Below, in pieces: positions 37,243 to 47,980 of a stretch of 64,000 nucleotides of DNA (the stretch's first letter is position 1; each line of letters begins with the position of its first letter). Below the pieces are notes generated by a model. It had not been told where the DNA came from. It saw only the letters and a program-made list of their open reading frames with translations, and ran no database searches. The stretch is from Croceicoccus estronivorus (GTDB taxonomy: Bacteria; Pseudomonadota; Alphaproteobacteria; Sphingomonadales; Sphingomonadaceae): assembly GCF_001625325.1 (NCBI RefSeq), contig NZ_JRQQ01000008.1, positions 62,001 to 126,000 of the forward strand, read 5' to 3'. The translations under genes and the position numbers were made by a program.

Positions 37243-37407
37243 TCAACTTTCGCCGGTCAGGGCATTGCTGATGGTGGTAAAGATATCCACCAGATCGAGG
37301 CCCAATGCTTGGAAAGCCATGATGCACGCGAGGGAAATCAAGGCTGCGATTAACCCGTATTCTATGGCTGTCGCGCCACTTTCGTCTTTCAGAATTGTCG
37401 TAGGCAT
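37243..37407 (-). CDS. Flp/Fap-type (type IVb) pilin
   Basis: A 54-residue protein read from 37407 to 37243 on the minus strand. It opens MPTTILKDESGATAIEYGLI and continues with a hydrophobic helix (AALISLACIMAF). The G-x4-EY stretch (G11 with E16 and Y17) matches the prepilin-peptidase cleavage site of Flp pilins, giving a short basic leader and a mature pilin of 43 residues. GGGGGA lies about 12 nt before the ATG. Flp pilins build tad pili for surface attachment; no tad genes are in this window. It is convergent with the PAS-GGDEF-EAL gene. Confidence 0.8.
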   Translation of the reverse strand: MPTTILKDESGATAIEYGLIAALISLACIMAFQALGLDLVDIFTTISNALTGES

Positions 37408-37680
37408 GACCGCTGTTTCCCCCGAGATTCTACGTGATAATCGGGCAAGGTTGCCGATCGCTTAAGCTCTGGATGTCGCTGGGCGGTGGATCTGCACTTG
37501 TGATCGCTCGCTCCCCCGTCAGGTTGATCCTGACTCTGATCGAATCGAAGATTGCCAGTTTCGCAGAGGTGGGTCGTTATGCCCGTTCGGGTTTTCGTCA
37601 CACCCGGCGCTGCGGTAATCCTTTGTCAGTAGCCTTTCGCATCGGCAGTTACGATTGGGCTGCGTTTTTTTCATTCGCTT

Positions 37681-37722
37681 GCGAACTTCACACGCTTTTG
37701 GCGAACTTCACTTGGCGTTCAC
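37681..37722 (+). repeat. Direct repeats upstream of bamD
   Basis: GCGAACTTCAC occurs at 37681-37691 and exactly again at 37701-37711, followed by a shorter GCGTTCAC at 37715-37722. The 20-nt phase equals two turns of DNA. They lie 25-66 nt upstream of the bamD start, next to a possible promoter (TTGGCG at 37713, TTATAG at 37735). The rest of the stretch 37408-37680 has one 6-bp palindrome with GTCAGG and CCTGAC (37518-37534) and nothing else I can name. Confidence 0.6.
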
Positions 37723-37746
37723 CGCAGTGCTGGTTATAGGCACGCC

Positions 37747-38559
37747 ATGCTGACGAAGACCCGGACCTTCCGCTCGCCCGCCCGTATCGCGATCCTCGCG
37801 ACGGCTGCTGCCTCGTTGATGCTCACCGCAGGCTGTGGCGGCGGGCCCCGCACGAAGAAGGGTACTTCTTATGTCGCACGCGATGTAGAAACGCTGTACG
37901 CTGCGGCCAAGTCCCGTCTGGACAGCGGCAAGGCGCGGCAGGCTGCTGTCCTGTTTGACGAGGTGGAACGGCAGCATCCGTATTCTCCCTGGGCGCGTCG
38001 TGCCCAGATGATGAGCGCGTTTTCCTATTACGTCGCCAAGAATTACAATCAGGCAATTCAGTCGGCACAGCGGTTTCTCTCGATCCACCCGGGTAACAAG
38101 GATGCACCCTACGCCTATTACCTGATCGCGTTGTGCTATTATGAGCAAATCAGCGACGTGGAACGCGACCAGAAGATCACTGATCAGGCGCTGACCGCAC
38201 TGAACGAAGTGATCCGCCGCTATCCCGAATCCCAATATGCCAACGACGCGCAGCTCAAGGTCGACCTTGTGCGTGACCACTTGGCGGGCAAGGAAATGGA
38301 GATCGGGCGGTTTTATGAAAAGTCGGGCAAGATGATTGCAGCCCGGATTCGTTTTGAAACCGTGATCGAGAAATACCAGACCACAAGCCACACGCCGGAA
38401 GCGCTTTATCGCCTGACGGAGACCAGCCTTGCCTTGGGTATTCCTGAAGAAGCGAAGAAATATGCCGCTGTGCTGGGGGCGAACTACCCGGGCACCAAGT
38501 GGTACGAGCGCGCTTATAAGCTGATGAATAAGTACGCACCGAACGCCACTGCCAGCTGA
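37747..38559 (+). CDS. bamD: Outer membrane assembly lipoprotein BamD
   Basis: TPR lipoprotein of the BAM machine that inserts outer-membrane proteins. The 270-residue protein has a lipoprotein signal ending in LTAGC (Cys30), followed by helical repeats. Family blocks are HPYSPWARRAQMMSAFSYYV, FLSIHPGNKDAPYAYYLIALCYYEQI and IRRYPESQYANDA. The gene before recN is a common alphaproteobacterial arrangement. A hairpin lies just after its stop. Confidence 0.93.
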   Translation: MLTKTRTFRSPARIAILATAAASLMLTAGCGGGPRTKKGTSYVARDVETLYAAAKSRLDSGKARQAAVLFDEVERQHPYSPWARRAQMMSAFSYYVAKNYNQAIQSAQRFLSIHPGNKDAPYAYYLIALCYYEQISDVERDQKITDQALTALNEVIRRYPESQYANDAQLKVDLVRDHLAGKEMEIGRFYEKSGKMIAARIRFETVIEKYQTTSHTPEALYRLTETSLALGIPEEAKKYAAVLGANYPGTKWYERAYKLMNKYAPNATAS

Positions 38560-38572
38560 CGGACCTGCTTGC

Positions 38573-38602
38573 CCGGTCGGGGTAAACGACCGGTGCGGTT
38601 TT
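38573..38602 (+). terminator. Candidate terminator after bamD
   Basis: CCGGTCG (38573-38579) pairs with CGACCGG (38587-38593) around a 7-nt loop. A short T-run follows at 38599-38602. The stem is only 7 bp, so read-through into recN is possible. Confidence 0.45.
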
Positions 38603-38680
38603 CTAGCCTGAGCCGGGTTGTGCGCAACTTGGCGGAAAACGGTGACGGGGCGGAACGCTTCGGCTAGAAACGCCGCAGCG

Positions 38681-40345
38681 ATGCTCAGTCAGCTTTCCAT
38701 ACGTAATATCGTCCTTATCGAGTCGCTCGACCTAGCCTTTGGGCCGGGGCTGGGCGTTCTGACGGGCGAAACGGGAGCAGGTAAATCGATCCTGCTCGAC
38801 GCCTTGGGGCTTGTGCTGGGCAATCGCGCTGATTCGGCTCTGGTACGGGCCGGGGAGGCGCAAGCCGGGGTTACCGCGAGCTTTGAATTCGCCACTTTGC
38901 CGCATGCAGTGGCTGCCGTGTTGTCCGATGCTGAAGTGGTCGTTGAAGCTGGCGAGCCGTTGATGATCCGGCGCAGTCTCAAGGCGGATGGCGGCAGCCG
39001 CGCTTTCGTCAACGATCAGCCCGTCGGAGTTGCCCTGCTGCGCGAAATCGCGCCCGCTCTGGTCGAACTCCATGGTCAGCATGATGATCGGGGGCTGGTC
39101 AATCCACGCGGGCACAGGGCATTGCTTGATCGCTATGCAGGCACTGATGTCGAGGGGGTTGCGCAGGCTTGGGACACTTGGCGCATGGCCCGTGAGAAGC
39201 TGGATATTGCTTGCGCCGGAATCGAACAGGCCAAGGCCGAACAGGATTTGCTGGCAGCACATCTTGCTGAACTGGATGCTCTAGAACCTGTCGAAGGCGA
39301 GGAGGAGGGCCTCGCTGGCGCGCGGGCCGATATGCAGAAAGGAGAGAAGGTCGCTGGCGATCTGGAGGAGCTCCGCCATTTGTGGGATGGATCGGATTCG
39401 GCACTCGCGACCTTGCGCAGTGCGGCGCGCAGGCTGGATCGGATCGCAAGTGAACACCCCTTGCTGGCCGAAGCGCTGGAGGCTCTGGACCGTGCCGTAA
39501 TCGAAGCGGGTGAAGCGGAAGATCGGCTGGCTCGCGCTGCGGAAGCGCTGGCGCACGATCCCGCGGAGCTAGATCGGATCGAACGACGCCTGTTCGAACT
39601 GCGGGCTTTGGCCCGCAAGCACAATTGCCAGGTGGACGATCTGCCCGAAACGATGCGTGGCATCCGCTCTGCGCTCGATGCGATCGAAGGTGGTGAGGCA
39701 GAGATATCCTCGCTGATGGAAAGCGAGCGTGTGGCGCACGAAATCTACAGGGCGAGGGCCGAGGTGGTGCATGCCAACCGCGTCACGGCTGCTCTGAGGC
39801 TGGACGAAGCCGTGGCGGGAGAATTGGCTCCACTCAAGCTTGATGCCGCCCGGTTTCGCACTGTCGTTACCGAATTGCCTGAGGAACGCTGGGGGGCACA
39901 CGGAATCGACAATGTTGAATTTCTGATAGCCACCAACCCGGGGGCAGACTTTGCGCCTTTGGCCAAGATCGCCAGTGGAGGAGAACTTTCCCGGTTTATC
40001 CTTGCGCTCAAGGTTGCTCTGGCGGAACAAGGCGGCGCGGCCACAGTGATTTTCGACGAAATCGACCGGGGTGTCGGTGGCGCAGTCGCCTCTGCGATAG
40101 GTGAGCGGTTGGCCCGCTTGGCCAGTGGGGGGCAACTGCTCGCTGTCACGCATAGCCCGCAGGTCGCCGCACGCGGGGGTACGCATTACATGATTGCCAA
40201 ATCCAGCGAAGGCACGGTGACGCGCACTTCGGTGATGTTGCTGGATTCAGCAGGCCGTAAAGAGGAAATTGCAAGGATGCTGTCCGGCGCGGAGATTACC
40301 GACGAAGCGCGGGCACAGGCGGACAGGTTGCTGGAAGGCACCTAG
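38681..40345 (+). CDS. recN: DNA repair protein RecN
   Basis: SMC-like ATPase for double-strand break repair. The 554-residue protein has the Walker A site LTGETGAGKSILLDALGL near residue 32, a long coiled coil in the middle (about 150-370), and the signature SGGELSRFILALKVAL with the Walker B region ATVIFDEIDRGVGG. The start at 38681 gives the usual N-terminus MLSQLSIRNIVLIE. SOS-box was not recognised upstream. Confidence 0.94.
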   Translation: MLSQLSIRNIVLIESLDLAFGPGLGVLTGETGAGKSILLDALGLVLGNRADSALVRAGEAQAGVTASFEFATLPHAVAAVLSDAEVVVEAGEPLMIRRSLKADGGSRAFVNDQPVGVALLREIAPALVELHGQHDDRGLVNPRGHRALLDRYAGTDVEGVAQAWDTWRMAREKLDIACAGIEQAKAEQDLLAAHLAELDALEPVEGEEEGLAGARADMQKGEKVAGDLEELRHLWDGSDSALATLRSAARRLDRIASEHPLLAEALEALDRAVIEAGEAEDRLARAAEALAHDPAELDRIERRLFELRALARKHNCQVDDLPETMRGIRSALDAIEGGEAEISSLMESERVAHEIYRARAEVVHANRVTAALRLDEAVAGELAPLKLDAARFRTVVTELPEERWGAHGIDNVEFLIATNPGADFAPLAKIASGGELSRFILALKVALAEQGGAATVIFDEIDRGVGGAVASAIGERLARLASGGQLLAVTHSPQVAARGGTHYMIAKSSEGTVTRTSVMLLDSAGRKEEIARMLSGAEITDEARAQADRLLEGT

Positions 40346-40394
40346 GTCGCCATCGCAATTCGGAGCTTTCTGCCGATGCGTGCGTTGGTCTGGC

Positions 40395-41096
40395 ATGCAG
40401 GAAGCACAATTCCCTGGCTGGTTGCACACCATTTCCATTCTATCGCTGGCGCTTGCCGGAATATGCGCAGCGATCATTGTGATCGATACCGTCCGGCGAC
40501 CGCAGAAGATGTGGATCATGAATGTCGTCTGGCCGCTGACCGCATTATTCGGCAGCGTCGTCTGGTTGCTGCTCTATCTTCAATCTTCGAAGCGAGCAGG
40601 CGATGACAGTGAAACGGCCATGCCGGTCGCCGTTGCCAAGGGGGCAAGCCATTGCGGCGCAGGTTGCACCTTGGGGGACATTGTTGCGGAATGGGCGGCG
40701 TTTGCACTGCCAACGGTGGCGGTGTGGTTCGGTTGGCATTCCCTGTTTTCGGAAAAGATCTTTGCAGTGTGGGTACTCGATTACATCGTTGCCTTCGCGT
40801 TTGGCGTTGCCTTCCAGTATTTTACGATCAAACCGATGCGAGGTCTGTCGACTGCGCAAGGGCTGGTGCAGGCGATCAAGGCCGATGCCGCTTCGATCAC
40901 GAGCTGGCAGGTGGGAATGTACGGACTGATGGCTATCGTCCAGTTTGCCTGGTTCCGGCCTGTGTATGGTGGCATCGCGCATGTTGCGACACCAGAGTTC
41001 TGGTTCGCCATGCAATTGGCAATGCTGGCTGGCTTTTGCACTGCTTATCCGGTCAACTGGTGGCTGGTGAAGGCAGGTATCAAGGAGAGGATGTGA
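40395..41096 (+). CDS. DUF4396 membrane protein
   Basis: A 233-residue protein with about five to six helices. The central CGAGCTLGDI stretch (two Cys) with preceding ASH is the diagnostic block of DUF4396, a family with no known function, possibly binding metal or cofactor through His and Cys. The last part (PEFWFAMQLAMLAGFCTAYPVNWWLVKAGIKE) is conserved too. The start at 40395 is chosen because upstream codons overlap recN without membrane signal; no clear ribosome site is seen. It sits between recN and ligA. Confidence 0.8.
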   Translation: MQEAQFPGWLHTISILSLALAGICAAIIVIDTVRRPQKMWIMNVVWPLTALFGSVVWLLLYLQSSKRAGDDSETAMPVAVAKGASHCGAGCTLGDIVAEWAAFALPTVAVWFGWHSLFSEKIFAVWVLDYIVAFAFGVAFQYFTIKPMRGLSTAQGLVQAIKADAASITSWQVGMYGLMAIVQFAWFRPVYGGIAHVATPEFWFAMQLAMLAGFCTAYPVNWWLVKAGIKERM

Positions 41097-41128
41097 GTCC
41101 TGTTCGCCCGCGTGGTTTTGCGGCATAG

Positions 41129-43255
<2,127 letters not shown>

Positions 43256-43338
43256 GCTCGTCTGGCCGCCTTCCAATGCTTGCCGAACGGTAGCGTCTGA
43301 TTTACCGCCGTTGAATAGCGATATCGGCGGGGGCTGTC

Positions 43339-44277
43339 ATGCAGGGTTGGAGTGAAACGGATATTCCCGATCTTTCGGGCAAACGGGTGCTGATTACCGG
43401 TGGGGCGAGCGGGATCGGTTACGAAGCAGCAAGGGCGCTGGCCCTGCATGGGGCCCATGTTCTGATTGCCGACCGCAATGAACAGGGCGGCCGCGACGCT
43501 GTTGCGCGCATTCAAGCCTTGAAGCCCGGTGCCAGTGTCGAATTTCGCGCGCTTGACCTGTCGAGCCTGGAGTCAGTGAGGCAATTTGCCACTTCGTTGG
43601 TGGCAGAGGGCGGTAAACTGGACATCCTGATCAATAACGCGGGTATTCAACCGATCAGTGAGCGGCGGGAAAGCGCGGACGGATTTGAACTGACATTCGC
43701 AATTGGCCATCTGGGTCATTTCGTACTGACGGCAGGGCTTTGGCCACTGTTACTGGCGGCTTCCGAACCTCGTATCGTCACCGTTTCCAGCATGGTCCAT
43801 GGTCGGGGGACGTTCGACTGGGACGACCTGCAGATTACGAAGGGTTATGCAGCGCAGCGGCCGTATAATCAGACCAAGCTGGCCAACCTGTTGTTCGCGC
43901 GTGAGTTGCAGCGGCGGGTCGACCTCTCGGGTGGCAAGGTGAAAAGCATTGCCGTTCACCCCGGCGTTGCGCAGACGTCCATCGGGAGCAATCGCAAGCA
44001 ACTGGGCAAGTTCCGCCTGGGCGATCATCTTATCAGTGTGATCCTCCGGTTCGTAATGCCTTATCTGGGCCAGCCGGCGTCGGCCGGGGCACTACCGACG
44101 ATGTACGCTGCGTCTGCCCCGGATGCACAGGGCGGGGGCTTCTATGGTCCGCAGGGTGGCGGTGAAATGAAGGGGCCGCCGGGATCGGCCAAAATCAAAC
44201 CCGCTGGGCAGGACATGGCCGTGGCACGCAAGCTGTGGGATGTGACGGAGGAACTGACGGGCGTCACGTTCCTGTAG
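43339..44277 (+). CDS. Short-chain dehydrogenase (retinol-dehydrogenase-like)
   Basis: NAD(P)-dependent oxidoreductase, 312 residues. Seen are TGGASGIGYEAARAL (20-34 area), the middle motif NNAGIQ, the Ser in TVSSMVHG and the active YNQTKLANLL. This Tyr-x3-Lys with LANLLF is typical of the retinol-dehydrogenase/WWOX group, which act on lipophilic alcohols or ketones. The substrate is not predictable. It stands alone; a terminator lies between it and the convergent VOC gene. Confidence 0.85.
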   Translation: MQGWSETDIPDLSGKRVLITGGASGIGYEAARALALHGAHVLIADRNEQGGRDAVARIQALKPGASVEFRALDLSSLESVRQFATSLVAEGGKLDILINNAGIQPISERRESADGFELTFAIGHLGHFVLTAGLWPLLLAASEPRIVTVSSMVHGRGTFDWDDLQITKGYAAQRPYNQTKLANLLFARELQRRVDLSGGKVKSIAVHPGVAQTSIGSNRKQLGKFRLGDHLISVILRFVMPYLGQPASAGALPTMYAASAPDAQGGGFYGPQGGGEMKGPPGSAKIKPAGQDMAVARKLWDVTEELTGVTFL

Positions 44278-44286
44278 GCTCAACCA

Positions 44287-44319
44287 TCATGGCGAGCGGC
44301 CAGTGGCTGCTCGCCATGA
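44287..44319. terminator. Bidirectional terminator, SDR / VOC gene
   Basis: TCATGGCGAGC (44287-44297) and GCTCGCCATGA (44309-44319) form an 11-bp perfect stem around an 11-nt loop between two convergent genes. No T-run is seen, so this may be partly an mRNA-end stabiliser. Confidence 0.55.
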
Positions 44320-44331
44320 CAGGAATCTGGA

Positions 44332-44715
44332 TCAACCAGCTGCTGCGAAATGATAGACGCACAGCTTGTTGCCATCGAGGTCGCGGCAATAGCCGAAGCT
44401 CGCGCCGTTACCCCGATCGCTGAAATCGCCTTCATTGGCTCCGCCCAATTCCAGCGCCTTGGCGTGGAAGGCGGACGCTTCTTCTGCCGTGTCGAAGCCG
44501 AACGAACACATCGTGCCGTTGCCGACGGTCGCAGTCTGTTCGTCGTAAGGCTTGAGTACGCCGAACATCTCGCCTCCGTTGCGGTAGATGCGCCCACCGC
44601 GCGGGCTTTCGAAGTAAGGTTCCCACCCGGCCGAGCCGAGCAGTGCGTCATAAAAGGCAAGTGCCTTTTCCGTGTCGTTGGTGCCGACGGTGAAGTAACC
44701 GAGCCTGCTGCCCAT
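44332..44715 (-). CDS. VOC (glyoxalase/bleomycin-resistance-like) protein
   Basis: A 127-residue protein of the vicinal oxygen chelate superfamily, likely metal-binding. It begins MGSRLGYFTVGTNDTEKALAFYDALLG, typical of the fold, and ends DLDGNKLCVYHFAA with the second metal half. GGGAGAG lies 8 nt before the ATG at 44715. It follows metY after 16 nt on the same strand, so the two form an operon. The reaction is unknown. Confidence 0.82.
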   Translation of the reverse strand: MGSRLGYFTVGTNDTEKALAFYDALLGSAGWEPYFESPRGGRIYRNGGEMFGVLKPYDEQTATVGNGTMCSFGFDTAEEASAFHAKALELGGANEGDFSDRGNGASFGYCRDLDGNKLCVYHFAAAG

Positions 44716-44731
44716 GATAGTCTCTCCCTTG

Positions 44732-46003
44732 TTAAGCGGCCGTGAGGGCCTGTTCGATATCAGCAACGATGTCATCGACATGTTCGATGCCGACGGAAAT
44801 GCGGACGAGGTCTTCCGACACACCTGCCTTCGCAAGTTCTGCCGGACTTAGCTGCCGGTGGGTTGTGGAAGCCGGATGACAGGCAAGCGACTTTGCATCA
44901 CCGATGTTCACCAGCCGAAGGATCATTTGCAGCGCGTCGATAAACCGAGCACCGGCTTCCTTGCCGCCATCGATCCCAAAGCTCAGAATCCCTGAAGCCT
45001 TGCCACCGCAGATTTTCTGCGCGGTGGCGTGGAACCTGCTGTCGGGCAGCCCGGCGTAATTGACCCAGCTGACTTTCGGATGCGCGGCAAGATATTCCGC
45101 GACCTTCTGCGCATTCTCACAGTGACGCTCTATCCTCAGGCCAAGGGTTTCGAGGCCCTGAAGGATGAGAAACGCGCTATGTGGCGAAAGCGCGGCGCCA
45201 GTGTTGCGCAAGGGTACGACGCGGGCGCGGCCAATATAGGCTGCCGGTCCCAGAGCTTCGGTATAGACCACGCCGTGATAGGAAGGGTCCGGCTGGTTGA
45301 GCGAGGGGAAGCGGTCCTTGTTGGCGACCCAGTCGAATTTTCCGCTATCGACAATGATCCCGCCAACGGTGGTGCCGTGGCCACCGATATACTTGGTCAG
45401 CGAATGGACCACGATATCCGCGCCATAATCGAATGGCCGGCACAGGTAGGGCGTCGCAACGGTGTTGTCGACGATTACCGGAACGCCGTGGCGATGGGCG
45501 ATTTCTGCGATCTTCTGAATATCGACTACGTTGCCGGCGGGGTTGCCGATCGATTCGAGGAACACTGCCTTGGTTTTCGAGTCGATGGCCGCTTCCATCC
45601 CTTCGAAATCATCAAAACCGACCAGTCGCGCCTCGATCCCCTGTTGGGGGAAGGTGTGGACGAACAGGTTGTACGTGCCGCCGTATAGCTGGGAAATGGA
45701 AACGATATTGTCGCCCACGCCAGCGATCGTCTGGATCGCATAAGTGATTGCCGCCATGCCCGATGCAAGGCCAAGTGCGCCAATTCCACCTTCCATCTCG
45801 GCAACGCGTGCTTCCAGCACGGCAGTGGTCGGGTTCATGATGCGGGTGTAGATGTTGCCCGGCACCTTCAGATCGAACAGGTCCGCGCCATGCTGCGTAT
45901 CGTCGAACGTATAGGAGGTCGTCTGGTAAATCGGCACCGCGGCGGATTTGGTCGTCGGTTCGGACGAATAGCCGTGGTGCAGGGCAAGCGATTCCAGTTT
46001 CAT
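44732..46003 (-). CDS. metY: O-acetylhomoserine sulfhydrylase (MetY)
   Basis: PLP enzyme that makes homocysteine (or methionine precursor) from O-acetylhomoserine and sulfide. The 423-residue protein belongs to the Cys/Met PLP-dependent family: YTRIMNPTTAVLEARVAEMEGG, the PLP lysine K204 in HSLTKYIGGHG and SYHGVVY-LG...AYI. Length 420-430 is usual for MetY and longer than MetB/MetC. A GAGGAG site precedes the ATG, and a promoter lies at 46042-46070. Confidence 0.9.
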   Translation of the reverse strand: MKLESLALHHGYSSEPTTKSAAVPIYQTTSYTFDDTQHGADLFDLKVPGNIYTRIMNPTTAVLEARVAEMEGGIGALGLASGMAAITYAIQTIAGVGDNIVSISQLYGGTYNLFVHTFPQQGIEARLVGFDDFEGMEAAIDSKTKAVFLESIGNPAGNVVDIQKIAEIAHRHGVPVIVDNTVATPYLCRPFDYGADIVVHSLTKYIGGHGTTVGGIIVDSGKFDWVANKDRFPSLNQPDPSYHGVVYTEALGPAAYIGRARVVPLRNTGAALSPHSAFLILQGLETLGLRIERHCENAQKVAEYLAAHPKVSWVNYAGLPDSRFHATAQKICGGKASGILSFGIDGGKEAGARFIDALQMILRLVNIGDAKSLACHPASTTHRQLSPAELAKAGVSEDLVRISVGIEHVDDIVADIEQALTAA

Positions 46004-46041
46004 ATCTCTCTCCTCAAGGGGAATCGGCATTGTTGTGCGGT

Positions 46042-46070
46042 CTTAAATCGCAGCCATGCCGAAAGGTCAA
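46042..46070 (-). promoter_or_regulatory. Candidate promoter of metY
   Basis: On the minus strand TTGACC (46070-46065) and TTTAAG (46047-46042) are separated by 17 nt. It lies in the 103-nt gap before metY, placing the start of transcription about 30 nt upstream of the gene. There is no room for a SAM riboswitch between it and metY, and no such motif was seen. Confidence 0.5.
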
Positions 46071-46106
46071 AGGGTGATCGCCTAATGCGAGCCATAGATG
46101 TGCGTG

Positions 46107-47069
46107 TTACCACTGGCGCGCCCAGACGGGCAGTTTGTGGGCGCGTGTCGCGCGTGGTTTGGCCATTGCCCGTTTGCGTAGCCACAGGATCGACCAGTCT
46201 CCGTTTGTCATTCTCGCGGCAAGGCGCATCCCGGCGCGGGAATAGGCCCTGCGAACCTGGAGTTCCTGCGCCGCCAACAACCCGGCGAGGAGAATGCTGC
46301 CGCCCGGGATGACGGCCTTTGCGAAATCTGCGGCCAGTTCGACCAGCGGCCCTGCCAGAATATTTGCGATCAGCAGGTCGTATGGTGCACGGGCCTGCAG
46401 CAGCGGATCGTCCATCCCATCGGCGATTGCCATGGTCAGGGCGTTTGGACCTGCGCCTAGTGCAACCCGGTTCATGGCTGCATTGTCGGCCACGACATCC
46501 GCGCAGACCGCATCGATATCGCTGGCAGTGGCAAGCGCATGAGGCCATAGCGTCATGCCTGCGAAAGCAAGCAACCCTGTGCCAGTGCCGATATCGGCGA
46601 GGTTGCGGACGACCACCCCTTCGCGCTTCATCCCGTCGAGCATGGCTAGGCAGCCGGCCGTGGTTTCGTGCTGGCCCGTGCCGAATGCCTGGCTGGCGGG
46701 AATCAGGAAATCGACGACGCCGGGTTCGTCCAGCGGCGGAAAGTTGGGCGTGCGAACGTGAAAACGGCCAGCGCGTATCGGTTCGACCCCTTGCTGGCTC
46801 AGCGTTACCCAGTCCTGATCTGGCAGCTTCTCGACAACTAGGTCGGGATCATGGTTTCCGAACAGCGCAGCGATTGCCTTCTTGTCGGCCCGACTGGGCT
46901 TGCGCGGCAGCCATGCTTCGAGATGCCAGTCCTCCGGATGGTCTTCCGTGATCTCGCTTCCCGACAGGACAATATCGAAATCCCATTCCAGTGCTTCCTC
47001 ATGCGCAAGCAAAGCCGACTGGATGATCGGTCGTGGCGCGGCGACGGTAATTTTCCATGTTTCGTTCAT
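46107..47069 (-). CDS. prmA: Ribosomal protein L11 methyltransferase
   Basis: Methylates lysines of L11 with SAM. The 320-residue protein shows IPASQAFGTGQHETTAGCLAM, the SAM site LADIGTGTGLLAFAG and the motif IV NILAGPLVELAADF. The start at 47069 gives MNETWKITVAAP; the frame extends further but without family resemblance. It diverges from sdhC. A tail of about 20 residues (RKRAMAKPRATRAHKLPVWARQW) is lysine- and arginine-rich and unlike the core. Confidence 0.93.
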   Translation of the reverse strand: MNETWKITVAAPRPIIQSALLAHEEALEWDFDIVLSGSEITEDHPEDWHLEAWLPRKPSRADKKAIAALFGNHDPDLVVEKLPDQDWVTLSQQGVEPIRAGRFHVRTPNFPPLDEPGVVDFLIPASQAFGTGQHETTAGCLAMLDGMKREGVVVRNLADIGTGTGLLAFAGMTLWPHALATASDIDAVCADVVADNAAMNRVALGAGPNALTMAIADGMDDPLLQARAPYDLLIANILAGPLVELAADFAKAVIPGGSILLAGLLAAQELQVRRAYSRAGMRLAARMTNGDWSILWLRKRAMAKPRATRAHKLPVWARQW

Positions 47070-47203
47070 CACAAACTGCCCTAGCGCGGCTTTTCGATAA
47101 CGGAAACTATCCTCCCACCGCTTGCCTTGGCTCGCCTTTTCATTATGGGGGATGCGAATCCTGCGCCCAAACCGGGCGCTCACACGCAACCAGGAAGGCG
47201 AGA

Positions 47204-47584
47204 ATGGCAAACCGTCCGCTGTCACCACATTTGCAGATCTGGAAATGGGGCCCGGCCATGCTGGTCTCCATCCTTCACCGTGTCACGGGTGACGGGATGG
47301 CTCTGGTCGGCCTGTTCGTCATGTTGTGGTGGCTCGGCGCGCTGGCGAGCGGGCCGGAATACTACGATTTGTTCGTTACGCTGATGACTTCGCCGCTCGG
47401 TTATGTCGTGCTCGTTGGCCTGACCTGGGCTTTCTTTACGCACCTGATGTCGGGTCTGCGGCACTTCGTGCTCGATGTCGGCGCAGGGTACGAACTTTCC
47501 AAAAACAAGATGTGGTCGATCCTGTCGCCGGTGATCGCCATCATTCTGACCATCGCCTTCTGGGCGGTGATTCTGACACGCTGA
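47204..47584 (+). CDS. sdhC: Succinate dehydrogenase cytochrome b556 subunit
   Basis: Membrane anchor of complex II. The 126-residue protein has three helices and the family N-terminus RPLSPHLQIWKWGPAMLVSILHRVTG, with the quinone- and haem-linked His in SILHRVTG and HLMSGLRHFVLD. AGGAAGG lies 5-6 nt before the ATG at 47204. Longer in-frame starts run into prmA. sdhD follows after 11 nt. Confidence 0.93.
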   Translation: MANRPLSPHLQIWKWGPAMLVSILHRVTGDGMALVGLFVMLWWLGALASGPEYYDLFVTLMTSPLGYVVLVGLTWAFFTHLMSGLRHFVLDVGAGYELSKNKMWSILSPVIAIILTIAFWAVILTR

Positions 47585-47595
47585 GGCAGGGAAAC

Positions 47596-47979
47596 ATGGG
47601 CAACGGAACTTCCATCGGACGCGTGCGGGGGCTTGGCTCCGCGCATGGTGGCGCGCATCATTGGCTGTTGCAGCGCTTTACCGCTATCGGCAACCTGGTG
47701 CTGATGATCTGGTTCATCACTTCTGTGCTGCTCCTGCCTGATCTGAACTACGCGACGGCGAGCGAATGGATATCCGCACCTGTGCCCGCGACAGCGATGG
47801 CCTTGCTCGTCATCAGCACGTTCTGGCATGCCCGTCTGGGTCTGCAGGTCCTGATTGAAGACTACGTCCACGACCATGGCAGCAAGTTCGCAGTTATCGC
47901 GTTGCTTAACCTTGCCATCTTCGCCGGGGCTGCCTTTGCCCTGTTCTGTATTGTCCGCCTGGCGCTGGGAGGCGCGTAA
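47596..47979 (+). CDS. sdhD: Succinate dehydrogenase membrane anchor subunit
   Basis: Second membrane anchor, 127 residues with three helices. The first part reads [22 protein letters not shown], and the haem-ligand region is [27 protein letters not shown] precedes the ATG at 47596. sdhA starts one base after its stop. Confidence 0.92.
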   Translation: MGNGTSIGRVRGLGSAHGGAHHWLLQRFTAIGNLVLMIWFITSVLLLPDLNYATASEWISAPVPATAMALLVISTFWHARLGLQVLIEDYVHDHGSKFAVIALLNLAIFAGAAFALFCIVRLALGGA

Positions 47980-47980
47980 C

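Noticed and set aside
37435-37500. Sigma-54 promoter for the Flp pilin
   Set aside because: GG and GC elements are present but spaced 7 nt apart rather than the required 10.
46004-46106. SAM riboswitch before metY
   Set aside because: Only about 30 nt follow the predicted transcription start, and no SAM-II or SAM/SAH core sequence is present.
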